Numbered from the stretch's first letter, positions 26,711 through 41,100 are shown. The stretch is DNA of 64,000 nt from Psettodes erumei (GCA_016785225.1 JAFBJZ010000772.1:6895001-6959000), one strand, 5' to 3'. The notes: generated by a model not told the origin, from the letters alone. Numbers and translations: made by a program.

Positions 26711-27183
26711 TGTCATGTTCAATAATGTTCAAAATGGTGTGCCCGTCAAATTACCTGGATTATTTTTGCTGGTGTTTATGAGATATTGGTGTTTCCTGTT
26801 TTATTTTGGTAACATTTGTCTTATCTTGTTTCTGATCCCACATCCTGTCAAATTTGCCGCTCATGTGATTACCTGCCTAATGTGCTGCACCTGTGTCTTG
26901 TTTTCCGTGTGTCTTCCCTCCCTATTTGAGCTCTGTTTCCCCTCCCTACTGCTAGACCTTCTTTACTCACTGTGTGAGCATTCCAGGACTATTCCTTAGT
27001 TTCACCCTGTGCAGTTGTTATGACCCCTGCTCATGTTTTGACCTCTCCTTGTGTTCACTGTTTTGAATACCTTTGCCCATGACTGGTTGCCTGCGTGCTG
27101 ACTATTGCCTGATAAAGATGATTGAACCTTCATTCCCGCCTCTGAGTCTGCTCTTTGGGTCCATTTCCTGTTTAGAGTGTAAT
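26711..27183 (+). mobile_element. LTR-like interspersed repeat, copy 2
   Basis: Begins TGTCATG. It shares TGTTTCCTGTTTTATTTTGG with copy 1, CACCTGTGTCT with copies 1 and 3, and ends near CTCTTTGGGTCC with all three. The length (about 473 bp) is close to the other copies. It is more diverged than copies 1 and 3. Confidence 0.5.
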
Positions 27184-28171
27184 AGAATATGCCAGTAAAC
27201 AGGGTTAGAAGCAGAAAAGTAGCAGAGCGGAGTTTGGAGGCCAGTCCCCATGTTACGACAGTTATTTTTTCATGTCTTTTACTTCAGTCTCTTCAAACTC
27301 AATGCTGACTGGAGGGCGTTCAACTGCTACGTGAATTTGTGGCTGAGAAGGCAAAAAGTTGCAGAATGTTACAAACCCCTCATTGCCTATATGATGAGCA
27401 TCATAGCATTGTGGCGGAAGATAGCGTGTCCATCTGGGTGTCATGTTTCCATCGCTGCCAATCAGAGCTGGAGCCGATAAATACCAATGACTTCTGCAGC
27501 GTCATTTGTCCTGGGAATGAATACCGATTGTGCCCGTTCCCACTGAAGACATAAGCCAGATGTTCGAGGGTGTTAGTGGGTTTTTTGTCCAGTGTGAAAG
27601 GGGCAAAAGAAAATGGTTTTATGGTTTCAGTAAAATGACGATTACACTTGGGTAATTGGGTGAAGTTTGTTTTCCCTTTCCCTCAGGGAGTGGCATTCTG
27701 GGAAACTGAAGTAGGCAATGCAACTGCCATACCAAAATTAAATCAAAAGGATTGCACAATACAGATTTTTTAGATAAATCATGTTGCTGAGGAAATAATG
27801 GTTTTTTTGTAGTAATAATAAACAGCAACTATACAGTAGTTTGCAAAGTTAAGTTACATAACTGCCTAAAAGCTCAGTTTTTTGACTGAGTTTTAGTGTA
27901 ATGATTCAACATCCTCCAAGTGGTGCCTGTATTTTTAACTGAGGCTCCTAACAATAACCCCATGGAGATCAGCCATAATATATGTATGAGAAATGACTGG
28001 CACACTGGTCAATAAAAAAATCATTTTAAAATTTAAAAAGTTCTTTACAGAAATCACACCAGTATAGAATACATTTTGCCCTGTGTTGGGGTGTGTGTTA
28101 TTTGTAGCAGGGAAGATTGTTTCCTCTGTCTTGGTTTCATCCTGTTGTCTCTTGGTGTATTTCTGGAGGTG

Positions 28172-28215
28172 TGGTCAGATCCGGTCAGGTCCGGTCAGTT
28201 CCGGGCGGGTCAGTT
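28172..28215. repeat. 10-bp tandem repeat containing GGTCA half sites
   Basis: Four units of GGTCAGNTCC-like sequence. Three GGTCA cores are spaced exactly 10 bp apart, so each neighbouring pair is a hexamer half site with a 4-bp spacer (DR4-like). Confidence 0.7.
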
Positions 28216-30992
28216 GTGTGGTGTTAATCAGACCTCTCAGAGACTGCAGAGGTAGACAACAGATGCTGGTAGGAGTGAATCACTCTGCACTGAATATACC
28301 ACATGTCTGGAATACAATAACCACTCAGTCCAGACACAATACCCACACATAAACATGGCAAATACGCCTACTCACAGACGACACAGGCATAAAACACACT
28401 CTGGTGTGTGATTGAACACACATACCTACTCACAAACAAACAACAGGAGGAAAAACAAAGGGGTTGCCCCATCATCTCATCATGATTATGACATTCACAG
28501 ATGCTAGACATGTATTGGATTCTCTGAATCATCTTCCACAATGCCAACTGTGACATTCATTCTCTGTCGTTTTCTTTCTCTTGTGTTCCTGGAAGCTAAT
28601 TTGGATTCACAGCCAGACAGCAGTGAATCAGTAAGACACTAAGCCATACGATAAATGCCAACCGATTGTGGTGTTGGTCAAATGTTGCTCGTGTTGGAGA
28701 GGTGGGGGCACTGGGTGTCTGCCAGCAGAGAAAAACCTTTTACCGTTACCTTGGGGGCTCTAAGTCATTTCCAGCCCCACAAGGAACATTTCACACATTG
28801 GTTAAAAAGGGCATTTAGTCACTCGCACACTAATGGAGACGCACAATCGCAGTTGCTAACATCTTGCATCTTGCACACATGCTGATTTACAGGCACACAC
28901 ACAAACACACACGTGCGCATACTAACAGACGACAGCCTAATTATAGACAGAAGTTGCTACGGCCATTTCCATGAGGCTATTTACACTTGTATTTATTTGT
29001 CTTTTTTCAAATATTCGATTTATGTCTCAGACTTACTGGAAGCGCATGCTGGCAAGTGCCAGGGAAAGCATTTGGGTCCACTTTAAAAATGATATGAAGC
29101 CAGACAGACTGGGAGATGAAAGGAGTCACGGGGAAACAAACAAAACACAATGAAATGCCATAATACAGATCAGAATGGGAAGGGAATACAGGGGAAGAAG
29201 AGATGAAGAAAAAAGTAGAGGAAGGAACAATTTGCTGTAAACTCCTTTGGTAGTAAATCACAACCAAATGGCCAAGAGAATGAGTGGCGCAATGGTGAAA
29301 GTGCTGAGAGATCCTTTGCTGTGATGGCTGCATGGATGGATGAGAGGGAGCTGTGTGAGATAATAAACTGTAAAAAGCTTGCCCGTCGCTTTCCAGGAAT
29401 TACAGCATTCAAGAGTCGGGACTGTTAACATGATCCCTGCCAGGGGTGGCTGGCTATGAAGGGACTGTAATTTGATAGGCTTGAATTTAGTTCAGTATGT
29501 TGAAAGTCAATGAGTGTGTGTGAATGTGTGTGTTACGTCCCGTGTCTGTTGCCCAAGTCTCTACCAACTGCGCGTGCTGCGTTGCTGGTGCGCTGTGCGT
29601 CGGGTATCTACAGCAGCGAGTCGGGTGAGTCCCGTGGTGAAGTCTCTCCCCCTGAGCTTGGCAGCACGCACACACACACACTCACAGGGGAGGTTCAACA
29701 GTGGCTAGAGGAGGGCAAAATCCAGCAGCATTTTCTTATTTATGGCCTATAAAATCCCATGTAATTTGGTGGTTAACTTTAATGGGTAATGGGTGAAATC
29801 CCTCTTTGTCTTCCTCTTTAATCGTTTCCACATTAAATGGGGCAACTGTCAAAATAAGATGATGTCATCATGTTAGGTCACCGCTTGTTGTCACCGTCCA
29901 ACACTTAACTTTTTCAGCACTCACACTGTACAACGTGTGGCTTTTTGAAAAGTCAGACTTTGTCTTTTCTAATAGGTTTTCAATTACGAGGAGGAATTGT
30001 GAGGGATGTTTGATACATTCTTTGATGATTATTTTTTACAGTGCAGGTAGTTTTCAGTCCATGGGTTGCAGCTTTAATGGTCACAGCCAGGCCGAGTGAT
30101 AGAAAGGGCTGTATTCGTGCTACTGTAAAATGAAGACTGACATATGCAGCCTACAGTAGCCTGTCTGCTGCAGCGTTGTGGCTAACGGTTCATGTTATTT
30201 TTCTCCATCAAACGAAGATGAGAGAGATCGTCAGCTCTATAATGGTAACTTTATGTGGCCAGAATTCCACTGCTTGCAAGTCGACTGCAATAGTAATGTG
30301 GTGGACGATTTTATTCATAGAGACATTCAGGAAATACTTGTGCACAGCTGAATTTAGTTGTTCCATCTGCAAATGGGTTTTAGTATGCTAATGCTGCATG
30401 CCCCATAAAAACATCTGAGTGCACTCTCTCCAGTTCACCATCATCCCCTTACATGGATTAAATGGCACATGCTTAGACATGTCCACTCCTGATGCTTGTG
30501 TGGACTGAGCTATTGTATAATGCTACTGTAAAACCATCAGTTTCTGTCCCTCATTGTGTGGAGGACACAGCATTTGGGATTGCATTAAAATTGCACTGAA
30601 ACCCATAATTTGGCATTGTTATTTCAAGCTGTACTGGTGAATTTGTAAGATCATCAAGGTAGCGACACAGTGTTGAAGATTTGAAACTGTTATGAACATT
30701 AACGCAGTCTGAACAATACTGTCTGAAATTACATGTTTGTACAACTAATTTGTGACAGAGAGTTTGTTTTGAAGGAAACGTAATTGCAGACAGATTGTGT
30801 TTTTTGTTAACTCTACTGGGGGAATGCTGTTAATTTACGTATTTGGCAATTTGCAAATATGTTGACAGTGAAAGTATCAGAAAAATGTTCTCAGACAATG
30901 AATTTGTCTTGTGCCAAAAAACCCTTGCAGTACAAGTTGCAATGTCTAAAGCATTACTGAAACTTTTTATGGCTAAATTCTTTTGCTCCCAG

Positions 30993-31150
30993 CATTTGGT
31001 TAAGGTTAGGGAAAGACCGTGGTCTGGCCTCTGGTCTGGTTCACAGTGATTTCAGTCACGACGTGTTTATTTACATTCAACCAAAACTATGATCTTTTCC
31101 TAACTTTAACCAAAGTGCTTTTGTTGCCTAACCCTAACCACAGACAGGAT
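30993..31150. repeat. GTTAAGG-type fold-back repeat
   Basis: The left arm CATTTGGTTAAGGTTAGGGA (from 30993) and the right arm in the 31082-31115 region (reverse complement CTTTGGTTAAAGTTAGGAAA) form an inverted repeat of about 33 bp with a roughly 55-bp loop. A CCTAACCCTAACC tail follows. The same kind of sequence recurs at 37913 and 42895, showing it is dispersed. Confidence 0.6.
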
Positions 31151-33606
31151 TGTGGATGGGAACTCTCTGGTGTGACAGTTGTGCGCTTTCTATGGCTTCC
31201 ATCTACCCTAGCTATCATCTAGGTGACTCTGCTACTCTTAAAAAACTGAGCGCTTCATTCATTCATTCTGGAAAAAATATAATAAAAAATAAAATAAATT
31301 AGTTACCTCTGAATACAAATTTATCCAGTGATAATGTTTTGCAACATTGCCACCACTGCATAACTGGGAAAACAGTTTGCTGGTGTATGAATGTACTTTC
31401 TAGGACACATGGGTTGGCCTGAGGCCCTGGGGCATGATTGTTGGTACTAAAAATGGCAGTGGAACTTTTTGTAAATATTAAAGCTCCACAAATCAATATT
31501 TATATTAACACAGATATAATATATAAACAGCAAATTACTTTGTGTAAAGTTGTTATAATGAGTAGCAGCTTATTCATTTGTAGGATGGAAATTTTTTTTT
31601 CTAATCTATGACTCCTTTTCTTTTTTCACCTTTCCTTTGGTTAGCTGTTTAAACACACTTTTTATTGTAACATTCCAGTTCTCATTTCAATTGCTCAGAT
31701 TCTCAGAGAGCATTACAAACATGAACGTGCAAAATCAGATAGACTTCAAACAAATGCACTTTATGAAATGTATACCATTATTTGTGTGTGAAAATGAAGG
31801 TAAATGTAAAGGTTTCAATCTCATCTGCCTTCAAAAGTTCATTAGATCTTAGAAAACCAATCTCTAGTCTCAATGAGGTTGAACTTTGACCTGTCAGTAT
31901 TTGTGCATACATACTGGGGAGAATTTCTGGTTTGTTCACTTTTGTTTCTTTTCTCTTTCTTGTTTAAACCTGCCTGGCTGACTGTCCATGCACAGAATGT
32001 CCTGTGAACTAGGCCCGTATTCAACAGTTTTCAGTCAGACAAACCCGTATCTGGTGAGTAAAATATTACACTCATCAATGGAAATCATGGCTCAGACCCC
32101 TAAAATAGAATCAAGTTAAGCAGAACATTCAAGCATTTTCTCACCGAATGAATGTGCTTTACTTTTTGTGGGTTATGGCCCTCTGCTCTGACCTAATAAA
32201 TCTGTCTGACTTATAAGGGCAGAGAAACTGTGGTAACATTAACAATGAGGTCAGCCAGCTCCATGTAACCTACACTTGACCTTTGGGGAAACCACGGGGA
32301 GGCATGCATGGCCACTCCTGGGTGTGTTTGGTGTTTGTGCCCATTGTTCCAGGGCATGTCGACGTAGTAGGCTTTTTATTCCTTTTTACTGTTTGGGCTC
32401 TCTCCCATTTGCAAGGAGAGAGAGTTTTGCTATCCTGAATATTTCAGGAAAAGTGGTTCTCACAAGGGCTGAATTGACCCCCTCCCAGTGGTGTGCAAGA
32501 CACCCCCCCCCAATAAACGATTCAGCTATTCACTACACTACTTAGAAAATTATGGGCCACACTACAACAAACCCTTTCATGACAATAGTAGTAACAAATC
32601 TCTACTAAATTCAGAGCCTGCCTTGTCTCATGATTTGTGCTGCATGTCTCCCCAGTGCTGATTCTATCTGATATCAGTTTTTTAGTTTTGACTGGTCAAA
32701 CACAGCTTGCCTTATTGGTATGCCACTGTTTCATCCATTCATCAGAAAGGCAGAGTACATTTGAATCATTATATCGACATATTAAACAGGCATTTCAAAA
32801 TACAGATGCTGAATGTGGCCTGCGGGCAATCAGGCTGGACAATGGCTCCCTACTCACCATTCACTATTCACCATTGAGCATTCACTAGTGACGGGACACT
32901 TCTCAACACCATCTTCTCATTCGGCAAAAGATCTGCAAAGCATCCTCAGGGTCTGACAGATTGTTGTCTCTAACATTACAGTTTTTCGTCATAGACACAA
33001 CATAGGAACTGAAGACTGAATAGTTCATGATAAAATCATAATAGCTGTTCACTCAGCATGGCTTTAAGAGCTCGTGGCATTTTTTGCAATAGAGTGGTGG
33101 CAGTGAGGGTGATTTCAGCAAGACAAATGAGTAAGGTCAGGGCACAATTTACTAATAAAACTAAAAAAAATTCATTTTGAAAGAACTTGAACAGACAAAG
33201 ATTTGGGCTTGCTTGTTACAAAGTTAAATCATTGTTCTTTAGTAAATCTGTGATATTTTGACTGCAGTGACTTTGAAATAAGATTAAATATTGCAAGATT
33301 GTTCTGACTATATACGTGTAGTCTGTCTTAACGCCTGCTGCATGGCTTCAGCCAACTCTGGCGCAATAATTTCATGACAATTTCTTGCGTGTGGGAGGTC
33401 TAATTATATTTATAAATTTAAAAAAAAGTTTGACACCAGTACATGAAAATATCTGGTCATGACAAAATGAATCATTTATTTGACCTTCACTGGCCAAAAG
33501 CTGTAAGAGTACAGTTTGTATTAAATGTCAGATTTTTGATATGTAGCTGTACAGCACGGATGAAGTGCAGTGACACAGACCATAGACCAGTCAGGATCCA
33601 GCTAAC

Positions 33607-33612
33607 AGAGAT

Positions 33613-33647
<35 letters not shown>

Positions 33648-33657
33648 AAGAGAGAGC
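33607..33657. repeat. (GA)n microsatellite
   Basis: GA repeats with two AAAG interruptions over about 50 bp. Confidence 0.95.
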
Positions 33658-34200
33658 TTTGTCCCATGTGGGCAACTGCAGATGGCAGCATACCACTGTG
33701 GCCTTTGAAATCGAGGCGGCGTTTTTCTCCAAAAGTCTCTTAGCATGCACCAATAGAAATGCCATTAATGAATTTCTACTGTTCCACTCTGACACATAAA
33801 ATTGTCTCGTAACAGTCAAAGCTTGAGGTCTGTTACTGCTGCTGTTGCACATGAACTTACTATTTCTTTTACTGCTGCTGCTTGTTCAACTCCCACAAGA
33901 CGTCAGGTCACTATGACCCAGACAAAATCCCCAGAGGCAGCCAAAGAAGACATAGTCTGCATGGAAATCCTTTGGCAGCACTCTTGAAACACCAGCTTTG
34001 GTGGTAGGAAATTCTGTCACATTTCATAGTAAGATGAAATCCACTCTTGCGTGCTTCAAAAAACCTCTTAGTTTGTGTTTTCATGATGGTGATGATGATT
34101 ATCATAGCCTCAACAGCAACCAGCCTCAGGAATGTCTGGGCATCGTGCAGGTGATAGCAATTATGTCATCCGAGCTGTTTGAGGTCATATCCTGCGTGAC

Positions 34201-34216
34201 ATCATGATATCATGAT
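34201..34216. repeat. perfect 16-bp palindrome
   Basis: ATCATGATATCATGAT equals its own reverse complement. Confidence 0.9.
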
Positions 34217-36213
34217 CCTTTCACTGAACAAATATCCTCAAGTATTATTGGGGGAAAGGATGACTTCATCTCCAAATATTGTTGTAATACGCTCCACAAA
34301 AGAATGAGGCCATCCATGGCTCGTGAACACCACCAAAACCACAGGTGAAGATTTGGCTCTTTCTCTGTTCTTCCAGTTGAGATCTGTTGATGATTCCAGT
34401 TATTTTGGAGAAATGTGACTTCTTTGAATTCTCCATGAAACCGGCCTTCTTAAGGAGGCCTGAACTAATATTGCCTGTCTCAGTCAGAGTCTCAGCTGAG
34501 GGCCTGCATAACAGGCAGTTTAAGATAAATAAGAACTTTGAATCTTGCAATGCTACTCTCGTGGAATCCAGGTCCTTTTAATATTTGACATTTGCAAATA
34601 ACTACCCCTTGTAAGAAATCATTTGGAAATTAATTTGATTTGCTACAGGGATTAAAACCCCTCATCTTTACAATAAATGACAAGATATGCTTTAATGTCT
34701 GTTTTGTGGTTGTCGTTTTTTTGGGGTTTTTTTAAATAAAATTGACAGTGACATTAAAATGACATCATGATGAAATTAGTGCGTTGATCCACGTGGTTTC
34801 AGGACATTCCTTTCCCAGGCCATCTCTGAACCTAAAGTCCAAAATCTGGCAAATCAAACAGAGTTATCTGCCCAAGGGCAGCCTGTGCTAAGCAAAGTTT
34901 TTTGCTCCCTGCCTAGAAAAATGATTCACATGAAACTGACTGCAGTGGAAACGTGCATGAGCAGTGTGCTTGTGCATATATGCAAGTGTGTCATGTGCTT
35001 GGGTACAGGTATTTTGGGTGTCTCTGTCTCTTTACATTGAGGTGCGTACGTGACTGTGTGTGTGCATCAAAGTGTGTGGAAGCGTGTTCGACACAGAATG
35101 AGAAACTGAGAGAAAGCGGCAGGAAGAAGTGAAGGTAGAGTAGGAGGGACAAATTTCTCGATGATTTTAAGAATGGGGGGAACTCCCACACACTCGCCTA
35201 TACTTGAGCTCGATCACTGGTTCTCACAAGATTTCTTCAAGTTTCTTAGGATTTGGATCTAGTGTAAGACTTTCTAGTGTGCAAGAACTTTGTGGTTATT
35301 GTTATTTGTGGAGTGAAATTTAAATAAGAAGTTGCACAAACAAAATGTCATCTCTTTGGAAACTATCCATTAAGCATATTCATTCGAACAAAGATTGATG
35401 TACACTTTAGACTACACATAACTTGAGCCTCTGGTCAAACCGGCACAAATATTGTAAAACAGCCTTGTTATTTAAATGGTTCTTCAGACAGATTTTGTAT
35501 CTTTTTATCCATGCATTAGAACATAAAGTTTGATAAATAACTGAAACTGAAAAAAATGCACACACAGATTATTGAGTTGTATTCTCTTTGTTATCAGTGA
35601 ACATGTGTTGACTTTATGAATGAAGCTTTCAAAGATGTGATCGAAGACTGAAGTTTGTGCCCCTGAGGGAGGGGATTTTGGACAGGGGCGTGTGAGCAGT
35701 TGGAGTGGTTTAGCAGTGGGCAGGGCTGGATGTTGGCAGAATGAGTTCATGGAGTTTATGACCATAACGTCTACTCTCTGCACCAATTGTAGTCAGGGCG
35801 GAGTTTGGCTTCTCCGTCTAATGGTTGGTTCGCTCATCAGCCCCCACACACAGCATCTTGGTGTTTGAACTTCCTGTCCCGCCACACGTCCTGTTCCCAG
35901 GAATAACAGCCAGGCTCCTGGGGTCAGCCTCAGAGGTCTGGATACAGATCTGTAAATGTCTGAGCTGCAGGGGCAGGTCTACTCAGTGATTAGCACAGAG
36001 CCAAAGAAAGCTGCCAAGCAATAGGTACAGAGATTAAATAGTGTAACCTTTTTTAAGTCTAAACTAGTTAAATATGCTTCAGATTTTTTCATTAAATCTT
36101 GAAAGAGTTTCAAATAGATGTGGATTGATTTAATTGTTTTTTTGTGTGGTTGCCTACAGTAAATCAGAATAATGAGTATTATGAGCATAATTTAGTTATG
36201 TAGTTACATGAGA

Positions 36214-36694
36214 TTAAAGGATAGGTTCACATTTTTTAAAGTCGTTCCTAAACATTTCCATATGTAGTACATTGGAAGAATTATAAGTCACTGTGACTGT
36301 TAATGTTGACCATACTGGCTATGATGAGTTCCCTTTCTTCAGCGATTTCAGTCAAAGTGATTGGGGACAAAATCCTCTTATTTGGTAAAATGCCTGTCAA
36401 ATTTCAGCTGACACAATTAGAAGGCTTCTGCAGACAGAGTAAGATGAACCTACCACGTGTCTTCCAGAAGTTATGTTTTTAAATATGATACTCCATCTTG
36501 TGTTCAGTGATTCCATAAAGATTAAGTACAAAGAGGGTGTTTTGTACTAAACAGACTGTAAAATTGGAAGATACCCGCTCAATTTGTCTAACTTTGTCTT
36601 GACACAATTACCAGCAAACAACAACTCTTTCAGTGTATGCTTGGGCATGTGGGTGTTGTTTTAGAACTGAAAAAAGGTGAAAGTCTCCTTTAAC
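36214..36694. mobile_element. MITE-like non-autonomous DNA transposon
   Basis: The left end TTAAAGGATAGGTTCACA and the right end GGTGAAAGTCTCCTTTAA are imperfect terminal inverted repeats about 480 bp apart. I recall a common fish repeat with AAAGGATAGGTTCAC ends, and the interior (GGGGACAAAATCC, GCTTCTGCAGACAGAGTAAG) has the same flavour. No transposase frame is present. Confidence 0.6.
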
Positions 36695-37912
36695 CATTTT
36701 TTGGTTGTTTTTGTAAAACTCTATTCATTCATAACAAAAAGGCAAGTAGCAATACTGCTTTAGTTTACAAAAATTGTCACTATGGTGATGTCTGTTGATT
36801 TCTAAATATCACACATTTCTGGCAATCACATGGCGTGGATACCATGACAATCTTGTTTTTGATTATAAGCAAACATGAATTTGTTACACTGGGTCTACAG
36901 ATGACCTCCTGTCCACTGTCAGTCTGAATCTCCTCAGCCTCAGTACTTTAAAGTAAAATGTTCTAGCTCAATAAACTAATGCCTCCTTTGTGCGATAAAC
37001 ACAGCACCCCCTTTGAGACTGCAACATCCATTTTCTTAATCTGCAGAGTTTTTTACACAACACCAGCAACCATCTATGGTAAAGGTTATGGGGTTGGAGA
37101 GGGAGAGCAGTGGTCAGGAAGAACATCTCACAGAAAGACAGAGAGAACAGGACCAATCAATTAAACTTCCACTTCTGCGAAAAGACGGTTTGCTGCTGAG
37201 GCATTGCTATTTCATAATGCTGCGTGAGTGTCAATGATCTCCCCTTGTGTTTGACACAAGAGGCCTTATCAACTCAGCCAACAGATCTTATCAAGACGCT
37301 GGTTAATAAGTGACCGGCCACAGCAAGTTGGAGCCTATGATACTAAAAGGGTCAATGTTGAGCGCTTGTATCCCCCGTTACACGGCTCTTGAAGGACCAC
37401 GAAAAGCAGCTGAATTCAGAGAGGGCTTTGCATAGTTCCAGTTTAGAGGAAGTGTTTGGTTGTTCCTGAGAAAAACATGGGAGTGTGTGTACAGTATGTG
37501 CCTCCATCTGAGCTGACAGCACAAACACAAACTGAACTTCTAGTGAAAAGCTGTACATTTCTGTAGGCTACAGAAGAGTACACTAAAAAAGCAATGGGAG
37601 GGTAGAGTCAGGTAAGGATGGCAGTTGGTGGCAAAAAGACACTCAAAAGTAGATTTTAGTGTCACTTCATAACCTTTTACATTGCACATATTGAAATGGA
37701 TTACCTTGGCTGAAGAAGAGTGGCGGATGAGGAGGTGTTTTTTTTTATGGGTTTTTAAATTTATTGTCAGAACAATTCCCATATGCCACATCACAGGCTG
37801 TTCTTCCCTGCCACCACCAGTATCTGGACTCCATCAGGTGATCTTCCTGCACAGCTTATGGTGCGACTAAATGATGATGTCAAATAAAAGTTTAAAAAAT
37901 CAAACTGAACCG

Positions 37913-38120
37913 CTATGGTTAAGGTTTGGTTACATGTAGACACAACAAATAGCTTGTTAAGAGTTTGGGAAAGATTTTGGGTTGAGTTAAGATGATAACC
38001 TTCTTAAGGCTAAAGGGGACCTTCATTTTCATGGTAACAATAATAACCTCTTGGTTTCAGTTACAGCGATCAATTGTGGTCATGGTTAAAAGAAACCAGT
38101 GTTGGGTGTCAAATTGTCAA
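37913..38120. repeat. GTTAAGG-type dispersed repeat, degenerate copy
   Basis: Contains GGTTAAGGTTTGGTTACATG, AGTTTGGGAAAGATTTTGGG and TGGTCATGGTTAAAAG, in the order seen in other members of this repeat. It is diverged, and the boundaries are uncertain. Confidence 0.4.
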
Positions 38121-41100
38121 ATTAAAAACCAGTGGTTTATTAACTTGTCCATCCCCTCCAGCCTCCTCTTTTTTTGGGCTTGGCTGTTGAATAATACCAT
38201 CACTAATGTCTTCCTTTGCTCCCATGGACAAGATTGATAATTACTATGGATTGCAATTATTACAAAGGAGGGCTTCGTCGTGTGAGTATAGAACATACAT
38301 CATTTGGGGTATTCGCTGAAAAGACCGATTCTGTCATTGTACTTGGGAGGTCAGGACACCAAAGACTTGTGTATTTGTATTTCTTTTGTCACTCAGACTC
38401 TATTGTACAGAATTGAAAAAAGACGACTGAGTGCGTGTGTGAGTGTTGGACATGAGGAGTGAGTCTGAGCGAGGTGGACATTATTAGGGTGGAAGTTCAG
38501 CAGCTCACAGCAGGACCTCTCTGGGTTTATGGTCTGTGGCCTGAGGTGAGCAAGATACATATGCACATCCGCAGTGAGTCACAGGCACCCTATTAATATC
38601 GACACTGTAAAAACTGTGAAACTTCGTCTAATTAACAGATTCACTTTACCGTCTTGGTTTTTAGCTTTGAGGTACAATCTGTACCCTGGGAGCCCATGTC
38701 TGTAGTAGTCTCACACACACACAGACACATGCAAACAGAACCTGCCCAGTGAGACAACTCATACAGCACATCATTTAAGTTTCAGAAAGCAGGATGTTTC
38801 ATAGATTCAAACACTTCCTGTGTGGTGTTTACTGAGGACATCTCCTCATGCATTATGTGAGTGGAGGACAGCATTTGAGGTGAGTGCTCTGCCTTTCCCA
38901 GCACACTTACTTCTTTGACTTCTCAGGCAAGCACAGGAGAAGGTGAAATCAAAGGACAGCATGCTCAGGCAAGGGAAAAGGGCAGAAGACAGTGAGAAGT
39001 TGTCTAGCAGATAGCTTGCTCTGTTTACGTAAGACTTTTAACTATAAAACTTTTAATAGCTTTTACATTTTTCATGAAATTTGAAATGAATCTGCTCATC
39101 TTTGTGCTAGGCTACTACCTTTACTCGAGCAGTCATCTCAGCAAATATTAATTCCTTGCTTTAGATTTTCAGATGTTAATAAGTGACAGGTTTTTGTAGA
39201 GCAGTATAATCTAGTGTTTTTTCTTTCAGTCATTTTTTTTTTTTACCATCTTTAGCAAATGTATGGTGATAAACTTGCAAAAAGGCAATGCCACCAATTT
39301 TTGGGGTGGTAACAAATATCAGTTTTTGTCAGATTTCAGTCAGTTTCTGCCTTGAACTTAACCTGTTTGGGTAGCCTGTTGATAAAATGCCTTGTCAGTC
39401 TGTTCTACTTGCTCTAGGTCTATGGGTGTAGATGAGTGGTTCAGGACCATGGACAGAGGCTCAGACAAGTGCACAGTCTTGAATTGGATGTTCTGCTGCT
39501 GGAGCCTCCCTCTTCCTCTTATCACCATTAATGCCATAACAGATTATTAGTGTATCAGATAAAAGAGACACTACTGATGGCAAATAATGCTGCATCACAG
39601 TTTATGTGTATGTGTGCGTTGTGGTGCCAGGGAGTATAATGTTCACATTTTCTCAAACAGTCAGACAATGTGATTAAAATTGGAACAGACTGAGAAAATA
39701 TATTTGTCCCGACCTACTTTTTGACAAACACAATGCCTGACCATGGTTTGTACCCCAAACTGTTTTGTTTTGTTTAAAAAAAAATACAAAACAAAAAAAG
39801 AGAGAGCAACGGCTAAATGTCACTCTTCCATTTTGATTAATCACTGGATGGTGTATGCAATCTTTAGCTTCATCGCTTGCAGCAATGTGTCAGTGAGTTT
39901 AAGAACTTTTAGGGAAGTGAAAGCACTTTGAAATGGCCTCTCAGTGTCCCTCAGTAGTTTCACTCCCCTCACGAATTTCTGCAAAAACTTAGCTTTGCTC
40001 AACTCACAGTTAAAATGTGCAATTGCACAATAAAACTAAAAAAAAAAAGAGGATATCCTCACTATGGAAAAAGTCATGTCTCATGCATTTCCACTGCAGC
40101 ATGGAAATATAACAAAAAGTTCTTGTTTTTTAAAGTAGATTTTCATATAAATTTATTTCCAGTTTATATTTTAATGAGGTCAGTTAATACCTGCACCCAG
40201 CAGGTATTAAAACGGAAGATGTAACACAGCTCCACTGACAGCCCCCAGGTGACTGTGAACAACACGTCCTGCACCTGTGAAAGACCCTGAAACTTCTCAT
40301 CTCCCCTGGTCCTTCAACAACAGACTCATCTCATTCAGCTCATCCATTTTACTCTCTTCATCCATCTCTTCTTCTCTCGCCTTGGGCACAGCACAGCCCT
40401 CTGTTCATCACTGGGTAGGCAGTGCTACTGCTCATTACAGCCCCACATCTGCACTCAATAACAGGCCACACTCTGCATGAATAACGGCAGTGTTGCAGAC
40501 ATGAGCGAAATGTCAGTGAAAGGCTTTATTAGTGGTGGGCAGAGAAGTGTGTGTGCGTATGTGTCTTTGTGTGTCTGGTAGGCCTCTCTTCAGGTCTTCC
40601 AGTGCAAAGACTGTGGGTAACCTAGCTTAACCTCTGACCCTGCTCTTCCCCCTATGTGACCCTGCCCCTTGCCCTTGCCTGAACCCCATTTTACCCCCTC
40701 TGCCCCCTCGGCTTCTGGCAGAGATGGATGAGAAGGAGGCCGACAAGAGATCACAAGCATTCTGCACCCCTCCTCAATGAAAACAAAGCGTGTGGCATTT
40801 AAGGAAAGACTGGGAGACCGAAGCTTTAATCTGACAGGCTGACAGGCCGCAGCGGCCTCAGACAGACCTGGGGAACAGCTGAAGACCACAGCAGTACCAC
40901 ACACAGAGGGGAAGAGAAAGGTGGGGGGTGAGTAACCTCAGATAGAGATGTTCCCCTGCATTCCTCCTGTTGTCCAAGTGAGCTGTAAATATTTGTCAAC
41001 AGCCTGCAACATGCCTTTACCTCTCCCCACTATTTCTGTAGAATAAGCCACATATCAGAGATGCCTGTCTGACCATCATGACCTGCAGTGTGTCAGGTGA

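Larger units (their letters stand above)
27190..36210. other. intergenic desert
   Basis: Contains the GGTCA array (28.17 kb), the fold-back repeat (31.0 kb), a (GA)n (33.6 kb) and a 16-bp palindrome (34.2 kb). It is generally AT-rich, with no gene recognised. Confidence 0.6.

Noticed and set aside
29285..29295. Perfect tRNA A-box-like word TGGCGCAATGG
   Set aside because: No B box (GGTTCGANTCC) at a suitable distance and no cloverleaf, so neither a tRNA gene nor a clear SINE head.
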